A DNA stretch of 8,109 nt from Planctomycetota bacterium (GTDB lineage Bacteria > Planctomycetota > UBA8108): the NCBI GenBank assembly GCA_002695115.1, contig NZOA01000025.1, forward strand, positions 11,101-19,209. Direction: 5' to 3'. Every line of letters begins with the position of its first letter. Position 1 is the first letter of the stretch. This document shows positions 1 through 6,963 of the stretch, piece after piece. The notes under the pieces are model-generated. The model did no database searches. It saw nothing but the letters and a program-made list of their open reading frames with translations, and had not been told where the DNA came from. Position numbers and translations under genes: made by a program.

Positions 1-675
1 TTTCGCTCGAGCTGTACCGCCAATCTAATCTGTGGAGATGGAGTTCTCTGCGCGCCGGATTACACCCGGACCTGCAACTGCAGCTACCAGAACCAGTCTT
101 CGCTCGGGCTGATTCATATGCCGGAGCTGGGGATGTGGACCTTCAATACCTTCAGTATCGAGAAGGAGCAGGTTCGCCGTCTCGGTATCAATTTCGCCGC
201 TCCCGGAGACCGGCTAGCCGAAGACGGAACCCTGTGGCTGGAGTACCCGCTCGTTGGCGGTCCCTCTCCGAAATTCGAGCTGGAGTTGGAGCCGAAGACT
301 GCTGTCACCTTCAGCGGGAACCCGGCAAGTCCGGGCGCAACCTCCGGCGCATGGATCTTCGCTTCGGGGTATCGGGGTCTTCACGGCATCTCCTTGAAGC
401 TGCCGAAGGCCCCGGCGGCAACTTTTACAGTGAAGCTCTACTGCCGGGCGTCCGGGGATCCCGGCGGCGGCTACGATGTCAGCCTGCAGGGAAAGAAGGT
501 ATTGGAGGGCCTCGATGCCGCGGCGCGAGGCGCCGCTGGAGCGTCCGGTGTGGTCCATGAAATTACCGGGGTCAGGGTCACATCTGGTATAGAGGTGACC
601 CTCTCACCCTCGGGCGAAAAGGAAGCCGGGCTTCCGCTCGTCTGTGGCATCGAGTTGATCCGAGAGGACGAATGA
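1..675 (+). CDS. C-terminal part of a PQQ-propeller-type exported protein with malectin-like domain (5' end outside window)
   Basis: The frame is open from base 1 to the TGA at 673-675, giving 224 visible residues with no start codon. The first in-frame ATG (118) falls inside what looks like a conserved motif, so it is not taken as the start. Residues 1-48 are cysteine-rich (C5, C11, C17, C25, C27) and contain APDYTRTCNCSYQNQ, GLIHMPE and MWTFN. I recognise these as the closing segment of PQQ-binding-like beta-propeller proteins of planctomycetes and relatives. Residues 60-82 (RLGINFAAPGDR then DGTLWLEYP) are the usual linker after it. Residues about 90-222 look like a malectin-like carbohydrate-binding beta-sandwich: GYRGLHGISLKLP, FTVKLYCR, YDVSLQGKKVLEGLD and LVCGIEL. 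The likely role is an envelope or periplasmic protein that may bind sugar or serve as a quinoprotein-like scaffold; this is inferred. The propeller itself is outside the window. The gene converges on the minus-strand array 25 bp away. Confidence 0.72.
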   Translation, partial: FRSSCTANLICGDGVLCAPDYTRTCNCSYQNQSSLGLIHMPELGMWTFNTFSIEKEQVRRLGINFAAPGDRLAEDGTLWLEYPLVGGPSPKFELELEPKTAVTFSGNPASPGATSGAWIFASGYRGLHGISLKLPKAPAATFTVKLYCRASGDPGGGYDVSLQGKKVLEGLDAAARGAAGASGVVHEITGVRVTSGIEVTLSPSGEKEAGLPLVCGIELIREDE

Positions 676-700
676 GCGATCGGGTCGAGGTGAGGCCCGC

Positions 701-2344
701 TCACTCTCCCTTGACCGTCAGCCACGCCTTCGTCAGCGGGGCCTTGCGGCCCGGTACATTATAGCCGGCCCAGCAGGTCTCGGCGCCGTCGGCTCCATCA
801 CTTCCCCTGATGCGGAAGGGAATGTCCAGGGGGGTGGAATCACCTTCGAGGACTATCTTTACGGCCTTGGCTGAGTCCTTCCCGTGCAGGGATTCCGCGG
901 TAGTTGAGCTGACGCCCTTGGGAAGGCCAGTGGCCGTGATGAGGATCTTTCCCTCATAGCCGCCACGCCTGTCTACAGTGACGGGTATCTCCAGCTTCTT
1001 GCCTTTATCGAGGACGAAGCTGTCAGAGGCCAGCTTCAGGGAGAAGGCCCTGGCGGGCCTGGCAATCCTCAGCATGTAGAAAAAACGGCGGCCGCCATGG
1101 CTGAATCGATCCCTGACCTCTATTCGGTAGGTCTTGTTCTCCGCTGTGGTGAACTGGGTCGTGCAATCGAGTCCGCTATCGGTGTCGTCCTTTTCGGCTA
1201 CGGTTTTTGAGTCGGCATCTTTCACCATGAGCACCGGGTCGAGGAGTGAGCCTACCCGGCGGGCGGTGACGGAGACCTCGAAGTTTTCTTTTCCCGGGGC
1301 GGAGAATACATAGGTGTCTCTCTCGCCGGGTGAGCTGATTCGGCCGCTGACGATCAGTGTTCCGGTCGGTTCCGGCAGCCTGCCCATCTTCGCATACTCC
1401 TCTTCCGTGATGCTTTTGCAATCTTCACGTGCCAGGGGCGCGGCGTTGGCTGCGCCGGGAATCCTGACAAGGTCCAGGCCCCGCCCTCCGTTCGCCGCTA
1501 TCTTGATAGTTTTCCGGTCTTCCGGAATATTCCAGCCATGCAGCGCCACCTCGGCGGGAGCAGCCAGTCCGACGGCCAGGGGGTAGGAGTACTCGATAAA
1601 CGGACCGGTCGTCAGGGCCAGGCGGTAGATGTAGTCGCTCCCGCCGGAGAACTGGATGCTGGAGTTGGGTTTCGCGGGAAAGGCGAAGAGCCTGACGATG
1701 TAGCGCCCTGGAGCCGGGGCGCGAAAGACAATCCTCGGGTCCATTCCCTGGTCGTCATCGTTTTCAGTCAGGATGAAACCTCCGACGGAGGTGATCTGCA
1801 GGCTTCCATCCATTGGAGATGCAAGGACCCGGCTGGCTGTCAGGTCGGCCACCAGGACATCTCCATCTTCGAGGTCGACCGAGTAGCTGTCGACATCTCC
1901 TTTTTTCTCCAGGCGCCCATGAATCATCAGGCTGGGTTTTTCCAGGTGAGGCGCCTCATTGGATGAGTTGTTGGGTTCCTCCTCGATGACATCGGGCAGG
2001 TCGCTGACCAGGAAGGGGCGGGGGCTCGATGCTCCCACCCTATTGTAGAGCCGCAGCCAGTAGATACCCGGTCGCGCATCTCCTGGTATTGAGATCTCGA
2101 GCTTTCCCTTCTCGGGCAGGGCCTTGCAGGTGAGGTTTGTATCCCGTTCACTCTCCTCGCACAGCCAGGAATCGAGAGGCCAGGAGGGGAATTCTCCCGA
2201 GGCGCTCACGGTCACGGTCTTCCCCCGGCTCGCCCCGTGTGGGAACAACCCGGTCAACTTAGGAGCCTTCTCCTCTGCGTATGCGGGGATGGAGATCAAC
2301 ATTCCCAGGAGGGCTGTCCGCATTTTGATCCCTCGAGTGTTCAT
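701..2344 (-). CDS. Exported pre-peptidase C-terminal (PPC) domain protein
   Basis: 547 residues from the outer ATG. The N-terminus is a signal peptide (basic n-region, LLGMLISIP core, likely cleavage after AYA at about residue 23). Residues about 28-115 look like an Ig/TIG-type beta domain (PGIYWLRLYN). Residues about 120-245 form a first PPC domain with the typical EEEPNNSSNEA lead-in and GDVDSYSVDLEDGD. Residues about 326-428 form a second PPC-like domain (GTLIVSGRISSPGERDTYVF, YRIEVRDRF). The last 110 residues are another beta-sandwich-like segment with PVTVDRRGGYEGKI and TATGLPKGVSS. PPC domains are non-catalytic beta-sandwiches of secreted proteins; no peptidase motif is visible, so an adhesive, scaffold or substrate-presenting role is inferred. 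It is the last gene of the array, 39 bp after the DUF1501 gene, where planctomycetes often place such a protein. A second in-frame ATG at 2323, seven codons downstream, has the better ribosome binding site and still leaves a normal signal peptide. Confidence 0.85.
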   Translation of the reverse strand: MNTRGIKMRTALLGMLISIPAYAEEKAPKLTGLFPHGASRGKTVTVSASGEFPSWPLDSWLCEESERDTNLTCKALPEKGKLEISIPGDARPGIYWLRLYNRVGASSPRPFLVSDLPDVIEEEPNNSSNEAPHLEKPSLMIHGRLEKKGDVDSYSVDLEDGDVLVADLTASRVLASPMDGSLQITSVGGFILTENDDDQGMDPRIVFRAPAPGRYIVRLFAFPAKPNSSIQFSGGSDYIYRLALTTGPFIEYSYPLAVGLAAPAEVALHGWNIPEDRKTIKIAANGGRGLDLVRIPGAANAAPLAREDCKSITEEEYAKMGRLPEPTGTLIVSGRISSPGERDTYVFSAPGKENFEVSVTARRVGSLLDPVLMVKDADSKTVAEKDDTDSGLDCTTQFTTAENKTYRIEVRDRFSHGGRRFFYMLRIARPARAFSLKLASDSFVLDKGKKLEIPVTVDRRGGYEGKILITATGLPKGVSSTTAESLHGKDSAKAVKIVLEGDSTPLDIPFRIRGSDGADGAETCWAGYNVPGRKAPLTKAWLTVKGE

Positions 2345-2353
2345 GATGGTCCT
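2330..2353 (-). promoter_or_regulatory. Two competing ribosome binding sites for the PPC-domain gene
   Basis: Read on the minus strand, AGGA (2353-2350) stands 5 nt before the ATG at 2344. GAGGG (2334-2330) stands 6 nt before the in-frame ATG at 2323. Both are acceptable Shine-Dalgarno matches and both products keep a signal peptide. The second site is the stronger match. The true start is therefore uncertain by seven codons. Confidence 0.45.
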
Positions 2354-2383
2354 GCTGCGAAAGGGAACGCTGAATGTGACCCC

Positions 2384-3730
2384 TCAGCCCATCAATTCGC
2401 GGATAGGGGAAGGGTCGCTCACCAGGGGGACGGGACGTCCTTCAGGGGTATAGAGGATCTTTCCGGGATCGATGCCCAGCTTCCTGTAAATCGTCGAGGC
2501 AAAGTTCTCGGGAGAAAGTATCCGCCGCGATGCGCTGTAGCCTTTGCGGTCTGTGGCGCCGACCACCTGCCCGCCGGGAGTATTGCCGCCAGCAAAGAGG
2601 ACCGACATCGCGTTGGACCAGTGGTCCCGTCCTCCACGGTCGTTGATCTTAGGTGTGCGGCCGAATTCTCCAAGACAGATCACCATGGTGGAGTCGAGGA
2701 GACCCCGCTGATCAAGATCCTGGATCAGGGCCGCCAGGGCCCGATCCCTGGGGGGAAGCTTGGAGTCAAGTGATTTGAAGATGTTCGTGTGGTGATCCCA
2801 GCCCCCATCGTAGATGGTGACGAAGGGGACCCCCGCCTCGATGAGCCTCCGCGACAGCAGCGCTCTCTGGCCGAAGGAATCTCGTCCGTACCGGTCCCTG
2901 GTGGAAGGCGACTCGCGGTGAATGTCGAACGCCTCCTGGGCCTGGGCCGAGGTGACCAGGTTGTGCCCCTGGAGAAAATATTCATCATAGGCCGCGACCG
3001 GATCGCCGGCCGTCTCGTCCTGGATGCGCAGGAAGCGGTCGACCTCCCGGCGAATCTCCTGGCGGCTCGAAAAACGTGAACCATCGAGTCCCTTGGGAAG
3101 GGCGACATCCCTTACCCGGAAGGCTGGCTGGTTGGGGTCACTCTTGACGACAAAGGGAGCGTATCTAGCGCCCAGAAAATTCGGTCCACCGGAGCGCGAC
3201 ATGCTGCCGAGTGAGAAATAGGCGGGCAGTCCCCGGGGAGCGCCGCGTTCACGGGCCGTTACCGATCCCAGGCTGGGATGGAAGCTGACGAAGGCTCCAC
3301 AGCTCACGGGGATCCTGGTGGGGGCGCCGGTCATCATGTAGTGGTTGCCGGCGCCGTGATTTCCATGATCGTGCCTGATGGAGCGAATGATCGCCAGCTT
3401 GTCCGTTATCCTGGCCAGGTGCTTCATGTGTTTTGAAAATCGAACCCCCGCGATCCCTGTCGGGATGGTCTCGTATTCCCCTCGAATTTCTCTGGGCGCA
3501 TCCGGCTTCGGGTCGAAGGTTTCGTAGTGGGTCGGCCCGCCGTCAAGCCAGACGAGAATACACCGGGCAGGCTTTACCGCAGGCTCTCCCTCGCTGGCGG
3601 CCAGCGCCCTGAGGCGCAGGGCGTTGACCAGTCCGCCTCCAATAAAGGCGCCAAGGCCCAGCTGGAGGCAACTGCGCCGAGAGACACCTTCACAATTAAC
3701 GTGGCCGTCGAGGTAGGCAGTTTTTTTCAT
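2384..3730 (-). CDS. DUF1501 protein with twin-arginine-type signal (alkaline-phosphatase/sulfatase-like fold)
   Basis: 448 residues. The N-terminus has SRRSCLQLG (residues 17-25) followed by a glycine-rich hydrophobic stretch to about residue 45, a twin-arginine-type export signal usual for this family. DUF1501 (PF07394) landmarks fall in order: CILVWLDGGPTHYETFDPKP (57-76), the HDHGNHGAGNHYMMTGAPTR block (120-139), VTIYDGGWDHH (304-314), GEFGRTPKIN (354-363), GRDHW (367-371) and FAGGNTPGGQVVGATD (379-394). The Asp, His and Glu residues in these blocks match the metal-site positions expected of an alkaline-phosphatase-like fold, but the substrate of DUF1501 proteins is not established. The length is typical and nothing appears truncated. 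The ATG at 3730 follows a strong Shine-Dalgarno sequence and lies 12 bp after the DUF1549/DUF1553 gene, so the two are almost certainly co-transcribed. This pairing is the standard planctomycete arrangement and suggests a shared task at the envelope. Confidence 0.93.
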   Translation of the reverse strand: MKKTAYLDGHVNCEGVSRRSCLQLGLGAFIGGGLVNALRLRALAASEGEPAVKPARCILVWLDGGPTHYETFDPKPDAPREIRGEYETIPTGIAGVRFSKHMKHLARITDKLAIIRSIRHDHGNHGAGNHYMMTGAPTRIPVSCGAFVSFHPSLGSVTARERGAPRGLPAYFSLGSMSRSGGPNFLGARYAPFVVKSDPNQPAFRVRDVALPKGLDGSRFSSRQEIRREVDRFLRIQDETAGDPVAAYDEYFLQGHNLVTSAQAQEAFDIHRESPSTRDRYGRDSFGQRALLSRRLIEAGVPFVTIYDGGWDHHTNIFKSLDSKLPPRDRALAALIQDLDQRGLLDSTMVICLGEFGRTPKINDRGGRDHWSNAMSVLFAGGNTPGGQVVGATDRKGYSASRRILSPENFASTIYRKLGIDPGKILYTPEGRPVPLVSDPSPIRELMG

Positions 3731-3735
3731 GTGGT

Positions 3736-3741
3736 CACCTC
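3736..3741 (-). promoter_or_regulatory. Strong ribosome binding site for the DUF1501 gene
   Basis: The minus strand reads TAGCGAGGTGACCACATG. GAGGTG begins one base after the stop codon of the upstream gene, and its GAGG core ends 7 nt before the ATG at 3730. The tight stop-to-Shine-Dalgarno arrangement suggests coupled translation of the two genes. Confidence 0.7.
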
Positions 3742-3742
3742 G

Positions 3743-6190
3743 CTAATCCTTGAAGAGGAACTCGGGTGTGTTCAACAAGGCCCAGAGCAGATCCTCGACA
3801 GCGCCCCTTCGTCCCTTGCCGTCAGAAGTGGCCGAGGGAATTCGGGCAATGCCCAGGCTCGTCTCTTTCTCTTCTGGGAATCTAGCATAAACGAGCAGGT
3901 ACAATTCTTCTACGATTTCCCGGGGCGCCATATCGGAGGCGGCCATTTTCGCGGCCCTCCCATTGTCGTTTCTCACTTTCCTGTCGAGACTTGGGGCATT
4001 CATCAGGTGGAGGGTCTGGACCACGGTCGTATCATCGGTGCGCAGGCAGGGCGGATCCTGGTTGGGATCGGGGCGCCCGAAGGTGTCGAGAAAGGTCGAG
4101 GTGGTCCTGTGGGTCCACAGCTCGGCGGCTCGAGATCCTCGGGGCATAGCCGAGAAATCTTCAGCGACCCCGGTGATGTCGCACACCCCATCGAGGAGGA
4201 CCTCCGCCCACAGCCGCTGGCGATAATGCCGGGAATAATTCCTCGTATCGGAGATGTTCCTCTCGCCGGGGCGGCTGCTGAGGGAGTAGACACGGGATGC
4301 CAGGATGGTCCTGAGCAGGCTCTTGAGATCATAGTTGACCTCGCGGAAGTGCCGCGCCAGGGCGTCAAGAAGCTCCTTGTTGCTCGGTGGGTTGCTCTCT
4401 CGGATGTCATCGACCGGCTCGACGATTCCTCTGCCCATGAGATCGGCCCAGACCCGGTTGGCCATTACGGCCGGGAAGAAGTGATTGTCTTCTCCCATCA
4501 TCCACTCGGCGAGGGTCTTCCGCGGATCCTGGGAGGGCTCCGTGGGAGAGCTTTCTCCAAAGAGCGGCCTGGGTGGGAGCACCTCGTTGGTCCTGGGGTG
4601 CCGGACCTCTCCCGCGGCTTTGTTGAAGATGAACTCCTCGCTTCCTGATATCGGGGGTGACAGGCCCGTCCCCTTTCTTCCCACCTTCGCGAAGTAGGCG
4701 GCCAGGGAGTAGAAGTCCTTCTGCCCCCAGATCTCAAAGGGGTGCTGGTGGCACTTCGCGCACTCTAGACGAATCCCGAGGAAGAGCTGGCTGAACATGG
4801 TGACGAGCTCATCGGGACTTCTGCGGTCTCGGAATACGGTGACGGCGCCGTTGCGAAAGCTGCTTCCCTGCGAGGTGAGAAGATCATGGACGAAGCGGTC
4901 GTAGGGTTTGTTCTCCCTGAAGTTCTTTCGAACCCAGCGGTCGAGGCTGCGTACCGCCTTGATGCCTACCCGGTAGGGGTTCGGTCTCAGGAGGTCAACC
5001 CATTTGTTGGCCCAGTGGTCGGCGTATTCAGGCCGGGAGAGGAGCTGTTCGACGAGCTCCCGGCGCTTCCGGGGAGACTTGCTGGAGAGGAACGCCCTGG
5101 TCTCGGCGGAGCTGGGCAGCTTGCCGATCACGTCGATATAGGCTCTCCTCAGGTAGGTCGAGTCGTTGCATTGGGCGGAGGGGGTGATCTTCAGCCGCTC
5201 GAGCTTTTTCCACACCAGGTGATCGATGAAATTATTCCCGGGCAGAGAGCCGTAGACACCCGCCGGTACCTCGCCCTCGAGGGGTATGGAGATCGTGCAG
5301 GTGGAGAATTTCCCCATGTAGCGGGTCATGATGGCCGCCTCGCCCGGAATCGGCCCGGTCTCGATGAGTCCGCTTCTGTAGACCTTGGCGATGGGAGTCT
5401 CGTTCGATTGGTAGGCCGCGAGGCGGGTGACATCCCGGTGGCTGCCATCGGAATAGTGGGCCGTAACGAGCAGCTGCTGTTTTTTCTTCGATCTCATGAT
5501 GCGTTCGGACGGAGCGACCGTGATTTTTTCGAGCGCGGGCGCTTCACCGGGCGTGCGTGGCAGACCGGATTCAATCCAGCGCCTGATGAGCTTGTAGTAT
5601 TTTCCGCCGGGATTGATTCGCTTGCCGCCTCCATGCGCCGTGAGAGCGGCTGCCTTGAGGAGCAGGAGGCTGTTGGGGGGCGCCGCGGGAGAAATCCTGC
5701 GGCCCCTGCTCTCGCGGACCAGGGCATCGAAGTCGAAGTCATGGTCGAATCCCAGGAGGGAGAGCTGGAAACCATTCTGGCCACGTTGTTTTCCGTGGCA
5801 GGTGCCGGCATTGCATCCCATCTTCGTGAGCACAGGCTGGACGTCTCGCTCGAAGGTGACGGGGATGTGTTCCTCTCCCCGGGTGATCTCCACCGGGACT
5901 CTTGCCTCCCGTCCTCCGTGGCGAATGATGAGCTCGGTTCGGCCGCTTCGCAGGGCGGTCACGGTTCCGTCCTTGCTCGCCAGCAGCAGGGTTGGGTCGG
6001 CGGGCTGGAATTCAGCTTCTCGCGTCAGGTCGACGAGCAGCCCATCCATGGTGGTTGTTACCAGGATCTGCTGGGTGCTGCGATGCCCGCGCAGGCCGAT
6101 TGCAGGGGGAGTGATGACGAGCTTGCCGGGCTCTGCCGCTATGAGCCCGGGGCTGAGCAGCAGGACGAGGATGGACAGGGCGCATCTCAT
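3743..6190 (-). CDS. Exported cytochrome-like protein with Ig-like, DUF1549 (PSCyt2) and DUF1553 (PSD1) domains
   Basis: 815 residues from the ATG at 6190. The frame is open further upstream, but that start is chosen because it gives a clean signal peptide (MRCALSILVLLLSPGLIAAE) and avoids overlap with the PLD gene. Residues about 24-103 are a Big_2-type Ig-like domain. Residues about 110-212 are a PSCyt1-like cytochrome segment with a CX4CH site (C126, C131, H132) and WIESGLP. Residues about 222-304 form a second Ig-like domain (YSDGSHRDVTRLAAY, GEAAIMTRYMGK). DUF1549 follows at about 318-505 (NNFIDHLVWKKL, RRAYIDVIGKLP, CAKCHQHPFEIW at 477-488). DUF1553 occupies about 555-815 (MANRVWADLMGRGIVEPVDD, FGRPDPNQDPPC, LHLMNAP, LNTPEFLF). 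The order and length are normal for planctomycete members. The CX4CH and CX2CH sites suggest covalent heme and a periplasmic redox role, which is inferred; substrates are unknown. The gene runs 12 bp ahead of the DUF1501 gene. No good Shine-Dalgarno sequence precedes its ATG. Confidence 0.92.
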   Translation of the reverse strand: MRCALSILVLLLSPGLIAAEPGKLVITPPAIGLRGHRSTQQILVTTTMDGLLVDLTREAEFQPADPTLLLASKDGTVTALRSGRTELIIRHGGREARVPVEITRGEEHIPVTFERDVQPVLTKMGCNAGTCHGKQRGQNGFQLSLLGFDHDFDFDALVRESRGRRISPAAPPNSLLLLKAAALTAHGGGKRINPGGKYYKLIRRWIESGLPRTPGEAPALEKITVAPSERIMRSKKKQQLLVTAHYSDGSHRDVTRLAAYQSNETPIAKVYRSGLIETGPIPGEAAIMTRYMGKFSTCTISIPLEGEVPAGVYGSLPGNNFIDHLVWKKLERLKITPSAQCNDSTYLRRAYIDVIGKLPSSAETRAFLSSKSPRKRRELVEQLLSRPEYADHWANKWVDLLRPNPYRVGIKAVRSLDRWVRKNFRENKPYDRFVHDLLTSQGSSFRNGAVTVFRDRRSPDELVTMFSQLFLGIRLECAKCHQHPFEIWGQKDFYSLAAYFAKVGRKGTGLSPPISGSEEFIFNKAAGEVRHPRTNEVLPPRPLFGESSPTEPSQDPRKTLAEWMMGEDNHFFPAVMANRVWADLMGRGIVEPVDDIRESNPPSNKELLDALARHFREVNYDLKSLLRTILASRVYSLSSRPGERNISDTRNYSRHYRQRLWAEVLLDGVCDITGVAEDFSAMPRGSRAAELWTHRTTSTFLDTFGRPDPNQDPPCLRTDDTTVVQTLHLMNAPSLDRKVRNDNGRAAKMAASDMAPREIVEELYLLVYARFPEEKETSLGIARIPSATSDGKGRRGAVEDLLWALLNTPEFLFKD

Positions 6191-6197
6191 GGGTATC

Positions 6198-6227
6198 AGT
6201 CTATTCGACCGGAATACCTGGATGCAA
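6198..6227 (-). promoter_or_regulatory. Possible sigma70-like promoter before the DUF1549/DUF1553 gene
   Basis: In the 53-bp gap after the PLD gene, the minus strand has TTGCAT (6227-6222), an 18-nt spacer, then TAGACT (6203-6198). The latter ends 7 nt before the ATG at 6190. The hexamers match the consensus at about four of six positions each. Transcription from here would start at or next to the ATG, giving a nearly leaderless mRNA, which fits the missing Shine-Dalgarno sequence. Chance similarity is quite possible. Confidence 0.2.
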
Positions 6228-6243
6228 CCAGTACCGCGGGTCC

Positions 6244-6945
6244 TCAGTCGCTGCTGCCGGAACTTGAGAAGCTTCCCCAGAGGCTCTCGAACTCCCCGGT
6301 GAAGGCCTTGCAGATAGCGGGATCGTGGGCGACCAGGATGTTCTCTATATTGTGGGTCGCGGCCTTCCTGGTCCAATTGTAGCTTCCCGTGCAGACCGCC
6401 TTGCCGTCGAAGATGGAGAACTTATTGTGCATGTGCTGTTTGTCGTCATCAAAGAGAACCGGGATGCCTGCCTCCTGGAGCCGGCGGATGTCGGAGCCCG
6501 GGTCCAGGCTGGTCTCATCGTCGGTGATGATCCGTATTTTCAAGCCGCGGGAGTGGGAGGCGATGATCTCCCGGGTAAGCTGGTTGTCGGTGATGGTGAA
6601 GACGCAGATGTCCACTGATTTGCGGGCGGCGTGAAAGAGGGAGAGTATTTTCCTGCGGCAGCTGTCGCCAGGGCTGAAAACCGCCTCGGGTGGTTTCGCT
6701 TCCTTTTCCCGGCGGGGCACCAGCACCTTCATGACCTCTTCCAGCCACTCGATAATCCGTCTCGAATTCACATCCTCGACCGATTCGCAGGCGATCTCGA
6801 AGGCGAGCTTGCGAAGCGCTCCGTAATCTCCTTCGCCCAGGCGGAGATCTTCCAGGACGAGCCGCAGGCCTTTTTTTTCAGAACGGCTGAGGGTCAGATC
6901 GGAGAGGGTCTGGCGCAGCAGCTCTTCGATTTCCGACTTCTTCAT
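6244..6945 (-). CDS. Single-HKD phospholipase D superfamily protein (Nuc/mitoPLD-like) with helical N-terminal domain
   Basis: 233 residues, no signal peptide or membrane segment, so probably cytoplasmic. Residues 1-75 are predicted helical and charged; LSDLTLSRSEKKGLRLVLED resembles the start of TerB-like helical domains. Residues about 88-223 form one PLDc_2-type catalytic domain: FSPGDSCRRKILSLFHAARK, SVDICVFTITD, IRIITDDE, and the HKD motif at H173-x-K175-x4-D180 (HNKFSIFD), then GSYNWT (187-192) and EN (201-202). The HKD histidine, lysine and aspartate are all present. With one HKD motif the active enzyme should be a homodimer, as in bacterial Nuc and mitochondrial PLD. Those relatives hydrolyse phosphodiester bonds in nucleic acid or phospholipid; which applies here cannot be told. 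It sits 18 bp after the paralogue gene and 53 bp before the DUF1549/DUF1553 gene. Its Shine-Dalgarno sequence is weak, and it is the only non-exported product in the array. Confidence 0.88.
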   Translation of the reverse strand: MKKSEIEELLRQTLSDLTLSRSEKKGLRLVLEDLRLGEGDYGALRKLAFEIACESVEDVNSRRIIEWLEEVMKVLVPRREKEAKPPEAVFSPGDSCRRKILSLFHAARKSVDICVFTITDNQLTREIIASHSRGLKIRIITDDETSLDPGSDIRRLQEAGIPVLFDDDKQHMHNKFSIFDGKAVCTGSYNWTRKAATHNIENILVAHDPAICKAFTGEFESLWGSFSSSGSSD

Positions 6946-6963
6946 CGCGAAGAGCTCTGGCGA

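Noticed and set aside
118..675. Separate 185-codon gene starting at the ATG at 118
   Set aside because: The frame is open to the window edge, and the ATG sits inside a conserved GLIHMPE...MWTFN segment continuous with the cysteine-rich residues upstream.
3527..4648. 373-codon plus-strand open frame across the DUF1501/DUF1553 junction
   Set aside because: It crosses the start of the DUF1501 gene and its ribosome binding site. The minus strand is clearly coding and the plus translation shows no domain.
6191..6376. Upstream extension of the DUF1549/DUF1553 frame by 62 codons
   Set aside because: It would overlap the end of the PLD gene and bury a textbook signal peptide. The added residues are arginine-rich shadow sequence.
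4886..6382. 498-codon plus-strand open frame opposite the DUF1549/DUF1553 gene
   Set aside because: The opposite strand encodes clear DUF1549/DUF1553 motifs with two heme-type sites. The plus-strand product is low-information, with no recognisable domain, and fits a GC-rich antisense shadow.
6244..6945. PLD protein as part of an anti-phage defence island
   Set aside because: HKD nucleases and TerB-like domains do occur in defence systems, but no helicase, restriction, toxin-antitoxin or other defence partner lies in the window.
6946..6962. Imperfect palindrome around AGAGCTCT just before the PLD start
   Set aside because: It is short, has mismatches and lacks a U-run. It is more likely chance in an 18-bp gap than a terminator or operator.
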